DNA of 64,000 bases from Pseudomonas sp. 2FG (GTDB lineage Bacteria; Pseudomonadota; Gammaproteobacteria; Pseudomonadales; Pseudomonadaceae): contig NZ_SCMP01000006.1 in assembly GCF_005502935.1 (NCBI RefSeq), forward strand, positions 124,001 to 188,000. Direction: 5' to 3'. A model generated the notes under the pieces. The model worked only from the letters and a program-made list of their open reading frames with translations. It ran no database searches and was not told the origin of the DNA. Shown in pieces: positions 17,222 to 25,600 of the stretch. Position 1 is the stretch's first letter. Each line of letters opens with the position of its first letter. The translations under genes and the position numbers were made by a program.

Positions 17222-17288
17222 AAGGCAGTCGGCCTCAAATCGACTGTCTGAAAGGGCCTCTGGGATTGCACTCCCGGGGGCTTTTTCT
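17222..17288 (+). ncRNA. Candidate small RNA with intrinsic terminator
   Basis: A TTGACA box at 17193-17198 is followed after about 16-18 bases by a weak -10-like sequence (TAAGAC). Downstream come a stem CAGTCG/CGACTG (17226-17246) and then a terminator-like hairpin, GGGCCTCTGGGA pairing with TCCCGGGGGC, ending in five T residues at 17282-17286. The product would be about 65 nt and run opposite to istA. No homologous RNA family was recognised. Confidence 0.4.
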
Positions 17289-17348
17289 TATCCGCGCCTC
17301 ACTGTGTTGGTTACGCGCGTGGTAGCTAGCTCATCAGGGATCACCTCC

Positions 17349-17636
17349 TTACTCGCGATTGAGTGAAACGCCGAGCGCGGCATTGAAGCGCTGCTCGGCC
17401 AAGTAGCGGGCAACATCCTTCACCAAAGCGTGCTTTCCACGCCGGTGCTCCAGGTTAAACAGAGGGACTGCGACGGTGTTTCGCATCCGCGACTGCCGGA
17501 AGGCCTCTTTCGACGTATAGCCCAAAGCACGCAGTAGCTCATCTCCTCTCATGACAGGGCCGTAGCGGCCCAGCAAATCGCTCTCCAGGCTTTTGGCGAG
17601 CTCATCAATCAGCAGGGCTTTCTCGGCTTCGTCCAT
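17349..17636 (-). CDS. Small HTH-like protein, possible excisionase
   Basis: A 95-residue protein with a conserved look but no family I can name with certainty. After an acidic helix (MDEAEKALLIDELAKSLESDLL), the segment MRGDELLRALGYTSKEAFRQ, then VAVPLFNLEHRRGKHALVKDVARYL, resembles the winged-helix pattern of AlpA/excisionase-type DNA-binding proteins, in which a short HTH is followed by a basic wing and a closing helix. It lies upstream of istA on the same strand, separated by about 280 bp that hold the inverted repeat and the small-RNA candidate. If it belongs to the same mobile unit, it could direct the tyrosine recombinase. That role is inference from fold resemblance and position. Confidence 0.6.
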   Translation of the reverse strand: MDEAEKALLIDELAKSLESDLLGRYGPVMRGDELLRALGYTSKEAFRQSRMRNTVAVPLFNLEHRRGKHALVKDVARYLAEQRFNAALGVSLNRE

Positions 17637-17806
17637 CGTGGCGGTTCCAAGTCGTGCGGTATTAAAGCGTTACCTCATGAAGTCTATTCCAAGCCCTAGA
17701 TGGCTGCATTTCGTCGTGTTGCCCGAGGAAATCCCAGAAAACTGAAAGACTGCGGCTAAATTTTCTTACTCTGCCCACAAAGGGAAAGGGCTTCGCGAGA
17801 AAGCGT

Positions 17807-17832
17807 GCTATGCACCACATGTGGTGCATAGC
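17807..17832. promoter_or_regulatory. Perfect 26-bp palindrome
   Basis: GCTATGCACCACA at 17807-17819 is followed immediately by its exact reverse complement (17820-17832), with no spacer. It stands only 9 bases before the TTG, and 35 before the ATG, of the next plus-strand gene. It lies in an AT-rich context. A dimeric repressor operator is the simplest reading; a recombination or origin site is possible. No T-run follows, so a terminator is unlikely. Confidence 0.7.
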
Positions 17833-17840
17833 TTTGATTT

Positions 17841-18668
17841 TTGGATAACCGTTTAAACCAATTTTTTATGTCAAGAAATCCCGTAATAGCGATTCGCAGC
17901 AAATATTATGTGAGTGCGCTGCTGTATCGGCTTGGAATTGAAAAAGTCAGCCATATCCCCAAGGCGCTTAAAAAGGTAGCCGGCAGTGCGACGAATAATG
18001 AGTACTCTAAGTATCGATCTGGCTTATATCGATATTGGGATGGCGAAAATATAAGAAACCCCAAACTTGTAACAACTATTGATGAATTGCTACCTGGCAC
18101 AACCCGTATCCTTCAGCATCCCATCTGGCCTTTGCTCTCAATACCTAGTCCAGAAGAAAATGAACTGGTCTCTCTTGCTCGAAATATAGAACCTGGCCTT
18201 CAAAAATATATTCTCAAACATGATGAAGCCACGCGAACTGTGAGTTTCAAGAATCTCTCAAGAGATCGTCATTGGTTCCGGGGAGGATCATCATTTCGTC
18301 AGATGATTGATAGGCGCGGGCTAGACGAACTAGCCGCACTACTAATCGCCACCCGAGCACATGAATTTCATGGGGCTTATAGAGTATCTTTTTGTCTGAG
18401 AGGTATTATCAGTGAATTTTTCGCAGAAATCAGCCAATTAAGTGAATTCAAATTTGTTGTCATCCCGCTATACATGCAGGTGCATAAATTATTTATTGAA
18501 AGTATCTACAAGCATCCGCACAAAAGGGATGGAATGCTTGATCATATCCAGAAAGATTTACCTGGGAGCCTTGACTACATGCTAGGTCACATTAAAAAAC
18601 TTTCATCTATAAAAGTGAGCCAGCGAAGCCAATACAGCCAAATACTTAAAGGAAATAGACCTCTATAG
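17841..18668 (+). CDS. Hypothetical protein, AT-rich
   Basis: A protein of 275 residues from TTG 17841, or 266 from ATG 17868 (MSRNPVIAIRSKYYVSALLYRLG). The ATG seems better by codon, although neither start has a clear ribosome site. Base composition is far more AT-rich than the core genome, with many AAA, ATA and AGA codons, which shows recent transfer. The protein is basic and helical; it has no signal peptide, no membrane segment and no catalytic motif I recognise. The repeated Tyr/Arg-rich segments (YSKYRSGLYRYWDG, RHWFRGGSSFRQMIDRRG) give it a regulatory or phage-origin look. It runs opposite to all neighbours and has the 26-bp palindrome as a probable operator. Confidence 0.6.
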   Translation: MDNRLNQFFMSRNPVIAIRSKYYVSALLYRLGIEKVSHIPKALKKVAGSATNNEYSKYRSGLYRYWDGENIRNPKLVTTIDELLPGTTRILQHPIWPLLSIPSPEENELVSLARNIEPGLQKYILKHDEATRTVSFKNLSRDRHWFRGGSSFRQMIDRRGLDELAALLIATRAHEFHGAYRVSFCLRGIISEFFAEISQLSEFKFVVIPLYMQVHKLFIESIYKHPHKRDGMLDHIQKDLPGSLDYMLGHIKKLSSIKVSQRSQYSQILKGNRPL

Positions 18669-18713
18669 GCGAGGCGCTTCAATTGACTACGCCATTGCAA
18701 TCTATCTCGCTGG

Positions 18714-18932
18714 CTAATCTAGTCTGTCGACCTGGGCTGCCGACACACTCTTTGGAAGGCCATAGCTCTGCCGCACGAGCTCAATCGCCTGCTCAATAGA
18801 GATGTCGCCTGCCACAAATCGCGCCAGCTGTTCTGCTGCAATCGGAGTCTGCTGGCCGCCCTCCAAGGCGACCGTCGCCCGAGCGTATCGGACAGCAGCC
18901 TCTCGGCGCTTTTGTTCAGCGCTAGAAATCAC
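18714..18932 (-). CDS. VbhA-type antitoxin, orphan
   Basis: A small 72-residue protein (GTG start) that matches the layout of VbhA antitoxins, which inhibit Fic AMP-transferases by pushing a Glu into the ATP pocket. The segment RRREAAVRYARATVALEGGQQTP holds the inhibitory motif, T-xxx-E-G in TVALEG, followed by IAAEQLARFVAGDISIEQAIELV, which is the family's second helical part. In the type system the fic gene follows directly. Here the next gene is on the opposite strand and unrelated. The only Fic protein in the window is 7 kb downstream on the same strand, beyond the mobile operon, and seems to carry its own inhibitory helix. The partner is therefore probably lost or displaced. Confidence 0.75.
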   Translation of the reverse strand: MISSAEQKRREAAVRYARATVALEGGQQTPIAAEQLARFVAGDISIEQAIELVRQSYGLPKSVSAAQVDRLD

Positions 18933-19014
18933 GACATGTCTCCATGCGAATCCAGGCCCCCAAGCCGCAGAATGAAAAAGATCGCACCAAGGCGACCTCT
19001 TCGGAGGCGTTTAA

Positions 19015-19239
19015 CTACAACATCCACAGCTCTTCAGGCGTGCGCCATTTGAGAAAGTCACTGGGTAAGGCCCACCATTGATAACCGGTACGCAGCAAAT
19101 ACAACACCGCGCACCAAACCTCATACAGATCCATCGTCCGGGGTTTGGTTCGCTTGCGAGCCTGTTCCAGCAGCGGGCGTATCTGCTCGAACCGCTCACG
19201 GCTTATATCGCTGGGGCATATTTTCTTACGCATCTCCAT
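19015..19239 (-). pseudogene. IS5-family transposase remnant (N-terminal part)
   Basis: Seventy-four codons start like the first ORF of IS5-family (IS427-like) transposases: CPSDISRERFEQIRPLLEQARKRTKPRTMDLYEVWCAVLYLLRTGYQWWALPSDFLKWRT. After KWRT the sequence departs from the family (PEELWML, then stop), so the element is cut there. No catalytic DDE part and no inverted ends were found nearby. It marks an old insertion at the downstream border of the defence operon, 35 bases beyond the nuclease stop. Confidence 0.85.
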
Positions 19240-19273
19240 TATCCAATTTTGGCGAAAGATCGTGAACAGTTTC

Positions 19274-20443
19274 TTAAAACGACGACTCCGGAGAGAGATG
19301 CTTTAGCAGAAGCTCAAGCTTTTGCAGGAGTTCGTCGAAGGTGATTACCTCGACGTCCTTTTGGGCGCACCTAAAAGTTTCGAAAGAGCGCAGCAGCCTT
19401 GGCTCAGTGGGGAGTTTACCTGCGATAACCACGCAGCGGGTGTTGTCTGGCCTAGTGCCGGCGAGCACCTCGTCTTCGCGATGTATTCCCCACGTCGTCT
19501 GCAGCGAGTGGCGCTGGTACAACACCTGACTTACTGCACCGCTTAACTCTGAGTCCGGGGCATGAACACCGCCGCCGCGGCGGTACTCAGTCTTCTGCAC
19601 CAGAGAAGTGCTTGGCTTCTTGATCTCGACTATTACCAGAACCTGGCCGGCGCCCCGAAACAAGTAATCGCCTATTTGGGCCCCCGCACCTTTGATCCCA
19701 CTGGGCTGAGCATGAAACTGGCTGCACACGAGGTGTACTGGCCCACAGAACAGCATGGTTAGGATAAAGATATTCTGGTCGAAAAATTGCTGCCAAGCCC
19801 TCTCGGTAAGGTTCTTGCCAAGCATATCGCTGAACTTATCGATCATTTGCTGAAGGGAGACCCGCTCGATCTCGGCATGCAGCTCCATCAAGGCATGAGG
19901 CTGCTCGGTGGCCAGAGCCGGAAGATCCTGACGAACTTGCACAACTGTGCGCCGCCTGGCTTCAACTGCGGCAGCCACAGCGCACCGTGGAGTCATGAGA
20001 TTGAGAGGCGTAAGGTTCACCAGCTCATCCGACCTGGCAATGGCCGAATACAGTTCTGGATCGTGTGTTTCGGGGATTTCATCAGTAACGATGTGCTGCT
20101 TGGTGTTTAAGAGGTGGTCGCGACCGTGCGTCGTAGCGCGTGCACGATACAGACGCGCACCTTGCAGTAAAGGCGCCAACTGGGCTGCGAGGGCTCGGTC
20201 GCGCACCTGCCACGTCAACGGCGTCGACTGCGTGAACAGCCCTTTTATTTGCCCAGCAATCAACGAACGTTCGACGTCGGCTGCTCGCGCCTGCGGCAGA
20301 CCGGCACGAGTGCAGATGGTGCGCAGATCCAAGGGAACATCAAGGGAGCCTTGCCCGGCTGCTTCGCACAGCGAGGCGCTTACTTCGCAGTGAGGAGCGA
20401 GCACATCAAAGGTGCTCAGCAGTTCACCTTTCATTGGCTTCAT
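19274..20443 (-). CDS. Shedu-type (DUF4263) nuclease, defence operon gene 5
   Basis: A 389-residue protein with a C-terminal Shedu/DUF4263 domain, the PD-(D/E)xK nuclease of the Shedu anti-phage system. About residues 255-360 read IGDYLFRGAGQVLVIVEIKKPST, with the Asp and the E-x-K catalytic signature, then SELSGAVSQVLYQRH, which gives the motif-IV-type Gln, and RCVVIAGKL further on. The N-terminal 200 residues (RTICTRAGLPQARAADVERSLI) are helical and not recognised; they may sense or dock to partners. ATG 20443 has GAGGTGG just before it; an ATG three codons later is possible. The start overlaps the DrmB-like stop by 20 bases, so it belongs to the operon. It stands where DISARM loci normally have drmC. 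Confidence 0.85.
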   Translation of the reverse strand: MKPMKGELLSTFDVLAPHCEVSASLCEAAGQGSLDVPLDLRTICTRAGLPQARAADVERSLIAGQIKGLFTQSTPLTWQVRDRALAAQLAPLLQGARLYRARATTHGRDHLLNTKQHIVTDEIPETHDPELYSAIARSDELVNLTPLNLMTPRCAVAAAVEARRRTVVQVRQDLPALATEQPHALMELHAEIERVSLQQMIDKFSDMLGKNLTERAWQQFFDQNIFILTMLFCGPVHLVCSQFHAQPSGIKGAGAQIGDYLFRGAGQVLVIVEIKKPSTSLVQKTEYRRGGGVHAPDSELSGAVSQVLYQRHSLQTTWGIHREDEVLAGTRPDNTRCVVIAGKLPTEPRLLRSFETFRCAQKDVEVITFDELLQKLELLLKHLSPESSF

Positions 20444-22649
20444 TGACCACCTCAAGGAAACCGCGGATGCGCTGCCCCTTGTGAGTTGAATCTTCGCGGG
20501 GCGGCGGACCGCCTTTCAATACGGCACGAGACAGTAGCTGATTCTGAGCGAGACAGGAGGTCTCGGGAATCATGATGCAGTCTGGACAGGCTCCGCCAGC
20601 CGTGTCGCAAAGTCGACCCGAGTTGCAGCGGTGTGTTGAGGCCTCAAGCAAACGCGAAAGGAATCGATTGTTCTCGTTGCGCCAGAGCGACGATAGGTTA
20701 CCCAGATCCATGGTCGTGCCGTTTCGATACACCACGAATGCCAGATCCAGTGGAAAGATGTACTCACCCATAGAGCCTAGATCCAGGCCCGACAGCTCAG
20801 CCACGTTTTTCATGAGTGTATGTGCATAGGTGTGCAGCAACGTGTAAACGTAGCGGTAGGTCGACGCATCCCCTTCTTTCAGGAGGGAGAAGTAGCGCCC
20901 GAACGGCTGCGCGACCTCCAGTAGCCTACCGCCCAACTTGACGGAACTGCTATCGTCCCAGTTCGGCAGGTCAAGTACTCCGACGGCCTGAAGCCACTTG
21001 TAGACAGCGCTGGGGTCGAGTCGAACATAAAGCGCCTCGTTAGCCTGCGTCATGACGTAGATAGGCCGCTTGCCGCTGCGCAACGGCTCGAACAGCCTCA
21101 AACGAACAGGCATGTCCTGGTTACGCTTGTTCAGAGTCGGGGTCGCGGAAACACGCGTATATCCGTGGGTGAAACGACACAGGTCAAATTCGCGAACGAG
21201 CCCTAAATCGGCGATACCGAGTTTGGCCATCAGACGCTGGGTTTCGACCTCCTGAGCAGCCTTGGCGCTCGCATCCTTCGGCGCAAGATCGTTGTCCAGA
21301 TGGTTGAAGCGCACGAACTTGGCGCGGCCACCATCAGGCGGGGCCGAGAGTTTGCCCCTGTTAAATGCTTCGTGCTCGGTTGCAAGAACGAAGGGGTCGA
21401 AACGGCTAGTGTACTCACTGCGTTGCGCAAGTTGCGCACTGACTGTCGGCGGGAGGTCGACACACGATCGCACGAGAGGTGGCTCGCTGGTGGTCCATCT
21501 CGTCACGAGCTTCTTTAGCTCGTTTTCCATCATCATTTGACTTGCAGTATCTTCCATCCCGCCGGCTAGGTCGCGCATCCGCGAGAAGCTCTCGTACGAT
21601 TCCCACTCGCTGACCTTTCCTGCTGCAAGTAAAGCCGACTTCATTTCGTCGGGTGTGAGCTCTAGGCCACCGAACCGAAACTGCCTTCCGATAAATGCTG
21701 CGAGCTCTGCCTCTCGTTGCGGCTCAAGCATCGTGATGAGCTGATGCTCAGATTCTGGGAACAGCACAAACTGCTCCGACTGCGCATAATACGCGGATGA
21801 CGCACGATACGAGATAGGCTCCATGCGGCGTTCACCCACGCGGGCACTGGACTGATCCCTGAAGATCTCCGTCGTGAACTTGTCATTTTGGCGCCACTCG
21901 TTCGATCCCCTGTGCCCGCATGTAGGGTTGGCGCAGTAGAAGTGCCACTGACCGATGCGCGGCGAGTCGGTGTTGAGCTTGAAATCGTGCCCGCCGCATA
22001 CCTTGCACTCTTCGCCATAGAGCCTTCGGGTGTTGTTGCGGTCATCCCACTCCCACCGGCCGGGAGTAACAGGCATCCACTCACCGGACCAGTGCACGAA
22101 AATAACGTCGACCTGCCGCCACTGGCACGATCCTTTTGTATCAGCAGCCGTGCAGCGGGCTTTTCGCAGCTTGTCCATGTTCTTAGCCAGCTCATGGGCT
22201 GACTCGAATCGCCTGAAAAGACTGCACTTGTTGCAAACGAAAGTCAGCGGCGAAGGTGCATACCCCATTCGCAACGGGCTCAAAAACGCCAAGCGGTCTA
22301 TGCCCAACGGAACCACAGAGGCCTCCTGAAGAAGGGACTCGTCCAGGCACTGATGAGGGGCTATTTGACGCTCGCTAGTGCCCACCGCATACGCTCGAGC
22401 GAACCAACTCTGCCAGATTTCCTGCAGCCTCAGGATGACTTGCGACTTTGTTGCCGGTTGAATGGGGGCGTCGTCCACCACTGCTGAGAGATCTGGGATA
22501 GAGATGCACGCCCCCAGACCGCCTTCGAAGGTGAAGAAGGCTCCAGGGGCATAGGCAGCTCCCAATTGGCCTCTTGAGCGCGCCATCGTCGGCGCATTGA
22601 GCGTCTTGCCTTCATCGTCGTTCGCCAGGAAGCTTCTGCGTGCTGCCAT
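20424..22649 (-). CDS. DrmB-like DUF1998 protein, defence operon gene 4
   Basis: A protein of 741 residues starting at ATG 22649, one base after the DrmA-like stop. It has several zinc-ribbon-like cysteine clusters: FVCNKCSLF near residue 130, CKVCGGHDF and FYCANPTCGHRG near 220-250. The C-terminal region is a DUF1998 type with CNSGRLCDTAGGACPDCIMIPETSC. DUF1998 with a preceding large helicase is the core DrmA-DrmB pair of DISARM, known to act together on incoming DNA. A long middle part contains YVYTLLHTYAHTLMKNVAELSGLD, also typical of DUF1998 proteins. Earlier in-frame starts would overlap DrmA and lack similarity. Assignment rests on domain layout, gene order and the neighbouring helicase. 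Confidence 0.85.
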   Translation of the reverse strand: MAARRSFLANDDEGKTLNAPTMARSRGQLGAAYAPGAFFTFEGGLGACISIPDLSAVVDDAPIQPATKSQVILRLQEIWQSWFARAYAVGTSERQIAPHQCLDESLLQEASVVPLGIDRLAFLSPLRMGYAPSPLTFVCNKCSLFRRFESAHELAKNMDKLRKARCTAADTKGSCQWRQVDVIFVHWSGEWMPVTPGRWEWDDRNNTRRLYGEECKVCGGHDFKLNTDSPRIGQWHFYCANPTCGHRGSNEWRQNDKFTTEIFRDQSSARVGERRMEPISYRASSAYYAQSEQFVLFPESEHQLITMLEPQREAELAAFIGRQFRFGGLELTPDEMKSALLAAGKVSEWESYESFSRMRDLAGGMEDTASQMMMENELKKLVTRWTTSEPPLVRSCVDLPPTVSAQLAQRSEYTSRFDPFVLATEHEAFNRGKLSAPPDGGRAKFVRFNHLDNDLAPKDASAKAAQEVETQRLMAKLGIADLGLVREFDLCRFTHGYTRVSATPTLNKRNQDMPVRLRLFEPLRSGKRPIYVMTQANEALYVRLDPSAVYKWLQAVGVLDLPNWDDSSSVKLGGRLLEVAQPFGRYFSLLKEGDASTYRYVYTLLHTYAHTLMKNVAELSGLDLGSMGEYIFPLDLAFVVYRNGTTMDLGNLSSLWRNENNRFLSRLLEASTHRCNSGRLCDTAGGACPDCIMIPETSCLAQNQLLSRAVLKGGPPPREDSTHKGQRIRGFLEVVNEANER

Positions 22650-22650
22650 C

Positions 22651-25600
22651 TCAGTCACCTGTCTGCGCGTTGTCCACGCTATCGTTGTTAGCCACACCGT
22701 GTCGAACGAGATCCATCACCAGTTGAACTTCGCCATGCGACTGGTTATTGCCTGCCATGTCACGAGTCGATGCCTGTATTACTCCGCCTTGATCGACGTC
22801 GCGCAGCGATGTCATCGGCTTGAGTATCAAATCCGTCTGGGCTTTGAAGTACCCGTCCATGGTGCCACTGCCCCAGACCGGGCTGCTCCAGGTGTTCACA
22901 ATAAGGTTGCGAGTCTTCTGGTCGATGCGTGCGCGGTAGTGCTCTTCTCCCTCGGGCGAGAATGCCCCACGCAACCCCACGGCGAGCTCGACGAATTTGT
23001 CGATTTCGTCGATGAAGGCGTCGCCTCGAGACTTGAACTCCTTGCGGACATTGGGAATAACACTGAAGTCTGGCATCTTGCTTTTCTCGTCCTCTGGCAG
23101 CCGAATTAGCTCGCAGCTGGGAACCACGCCTAGCAGGTATGCCTGGAGCAGGCTCGGGAACACCCGCTCTACGGCGCGCTCCGCCCAGCGGTCTATAGCT
23201 GCCGGCTGAACCATACGCTCCAGAAAGCGATGAAAAATGTCGAACACGTGAACGATATGCCGGTCACGACGACGTTGAGGCGTTGGCACTAGGACGACGA
23301 AACCGATATGTGTACGCCCGACGCGCGAAGAAGCTTGGATGTACTCGGCAATATCTGAAGGCATACCGGCGAAGAACATGGAATTGAACTCGTCGACATC
23401 AACGCCGTGCGAGATCGCCGAAGTTGCGATTACCGAACGCAACTGCTCTCGCAACGGTGGTATAGGCTGTCCAGGAGCAACACGGCTCTGCGCAGTATCC
23501 ACAACGCCTTGGATTTCGCCTTGCTCCACCGAGCCGGTTATAAGCCGGGTGTCCAGCCCCCCTAGGTCGATGCCTTCATTGAGATGCCGCTTGCGGGTTT
23601 CCTCCGCCTCTGCCGCCATGATCTGGTCGCCGCCCTTCTTGTTGGTGACGTAGGTCAGCGCAATGCGGTGAAGATCGATAAGTGTGACCAGCGACGAAGC
23701 GCTTGCCGAGGATAGAGCCTGCCTGTGTAGCGCCTCAAGCGCCCCCGGAGAAACATGATCCATAAGCATTTGGCGCGCCGACTGAAACGACTTGTCAACG
23801 TCGCTTACCAGGTTGTCAAACAGACGTGTGATGATCAGGTGAAAGCCTGATAGCACCGCTACGCTGGTCGACGTGTGCGGCTTACCATTGGTCATGAAGG
23901 CCGTGTACACACGGGCCTGCCGGCTTGCCACTTCGATGTCAGGATGAGCCTGGCGCTGTTCTTCTTGGGCCAGCGCAGGCGTCGCATAAAAGGACTCATA
24001 AAGGGACGGGCCGGGCTCCGGAAATTGGGTTGCTGGAGTCGAGCGCTGATACAGGTGCTCCAACTGCCTCTCGGGCTCGGATACCGTAGCAGAGGCGGCG
24101 ATAACCTTGGCCCTACGCCTTTGGCCTTGTTTGTCTACTGCTACCAACTCGCTGAGCGGCTTGGCCAGGTACTCAAAGACCGCATCCAGCGTGGACTCGA
24201 ACAGGCCGGCAAAAGTACCCAGCGACTCGTCGAGCAGATGTGCCTCATCCTGGATGATGAGGCTCGGGAAAGGATCGTGAAAGATGCGTCTGCCGGAAGC
24301 GTAGGCCGGGTAGACTCCAACCATGCCCTTGGCTGCAGGACCCGCGGCCAACTCCCGGCTCTCAGTTGGTACATGCAACCGCCCATTGGCCGGATTGACC
24401 CACGGCGCAGCACCGAACATTGCATATATGCGTCGGATAGTCCGACTCGAGTGGCCGATAAGGGCCAGTTTGTCGACCGTGCCCAAGAGGACGGACGGTG
24501 CCAAATCGTAGATGTCGTCATCAACGATGTAGAACGGCAATGGCCTCCACTGCCCCTCGTTGGAATCGCAACGAATGTCAGTGCATACGTGGCCCAGCGT
24601 CTGGTCTCCGTGGTCGACGAATAGCCGCAAAGCAGTTTCGCTGCTGCAGAACGGGCACTTGGGAAGTTTGCGCCATGCACGCATGGCCGCCGAGTACTTG
24701 GCGTCGTTCTCGCGAAGGGCTTCCTCGTCAGCCAAGACGGGCGGCGCTGACGACACAGTCGGGATGCTCCTGACACCCTTGTCACTGTGGCGGTTCGGGG
24801 AGCCGCCGCTGCCGACCCAAAAGCCGATGGACAGCGAGTCGCCGCCATATCCTTTATCACGGCGGACTCGCTCTCCGTGCGCCAACACGCGCGCACACCG
24901 CTGGGCTTGCTGAATCGTCAGCAACCGCAGTGGGTAGCGAATCAGGGCGGTCACACCGCGGTGTTTTCCCCTCAGCCGGTCGAGCATGAGATTAAACACC
25001 AGGAGGCCGAAGAACGCCTCAGACTTTCCACCGCCGGTGGCAAAATACAATAGCGTGACAGCGTCATCTCTACACTCGTCGTAGAAGTGCGAGAACTCTG
25101 GGATACGCGAAGCTAGTGCGGGGATGTTGGCGATGATGAAGGCCAGCTGAAACAGACGCCACTCGTTGTCATCGCCCCCAAAACGGGCCTTCATGAAGTT
25201 AGCCATCGTCTCGTTCATGGCGAGCCATGCCTCATAGACAATGGCCTTTGGGTCGGCCTGTGGGCCACGTTCACGCCAGGCTGAGCGTGACTCGTCCAAG
25301 CATTCCAAGCCCGCAGCTACTGCCTTCATCTCGGAGGCCCATTTCTGCAGATCCAGCCGGAAACACTCCTCTTCGCGAGCGATGCCGGCCGCATCGGAGG
25401 GTGCTAGTCCTTCAGCGGGGTTCACCTGTGCCGGAAGGCCGTCGAGCCACTCCTGCATGGCTGACACCAGCGGTGCTAAATCGTCCAGCCCATCGGGTTG
25501 CGCGAGCGAGCGCACTCGACGCTGAACCCCATTAGCGCTCGTAGGAACGATACGAGGCTGCGTGTAACGGGGCGTCCACGTTGTCTCGAGTACCCGAATT

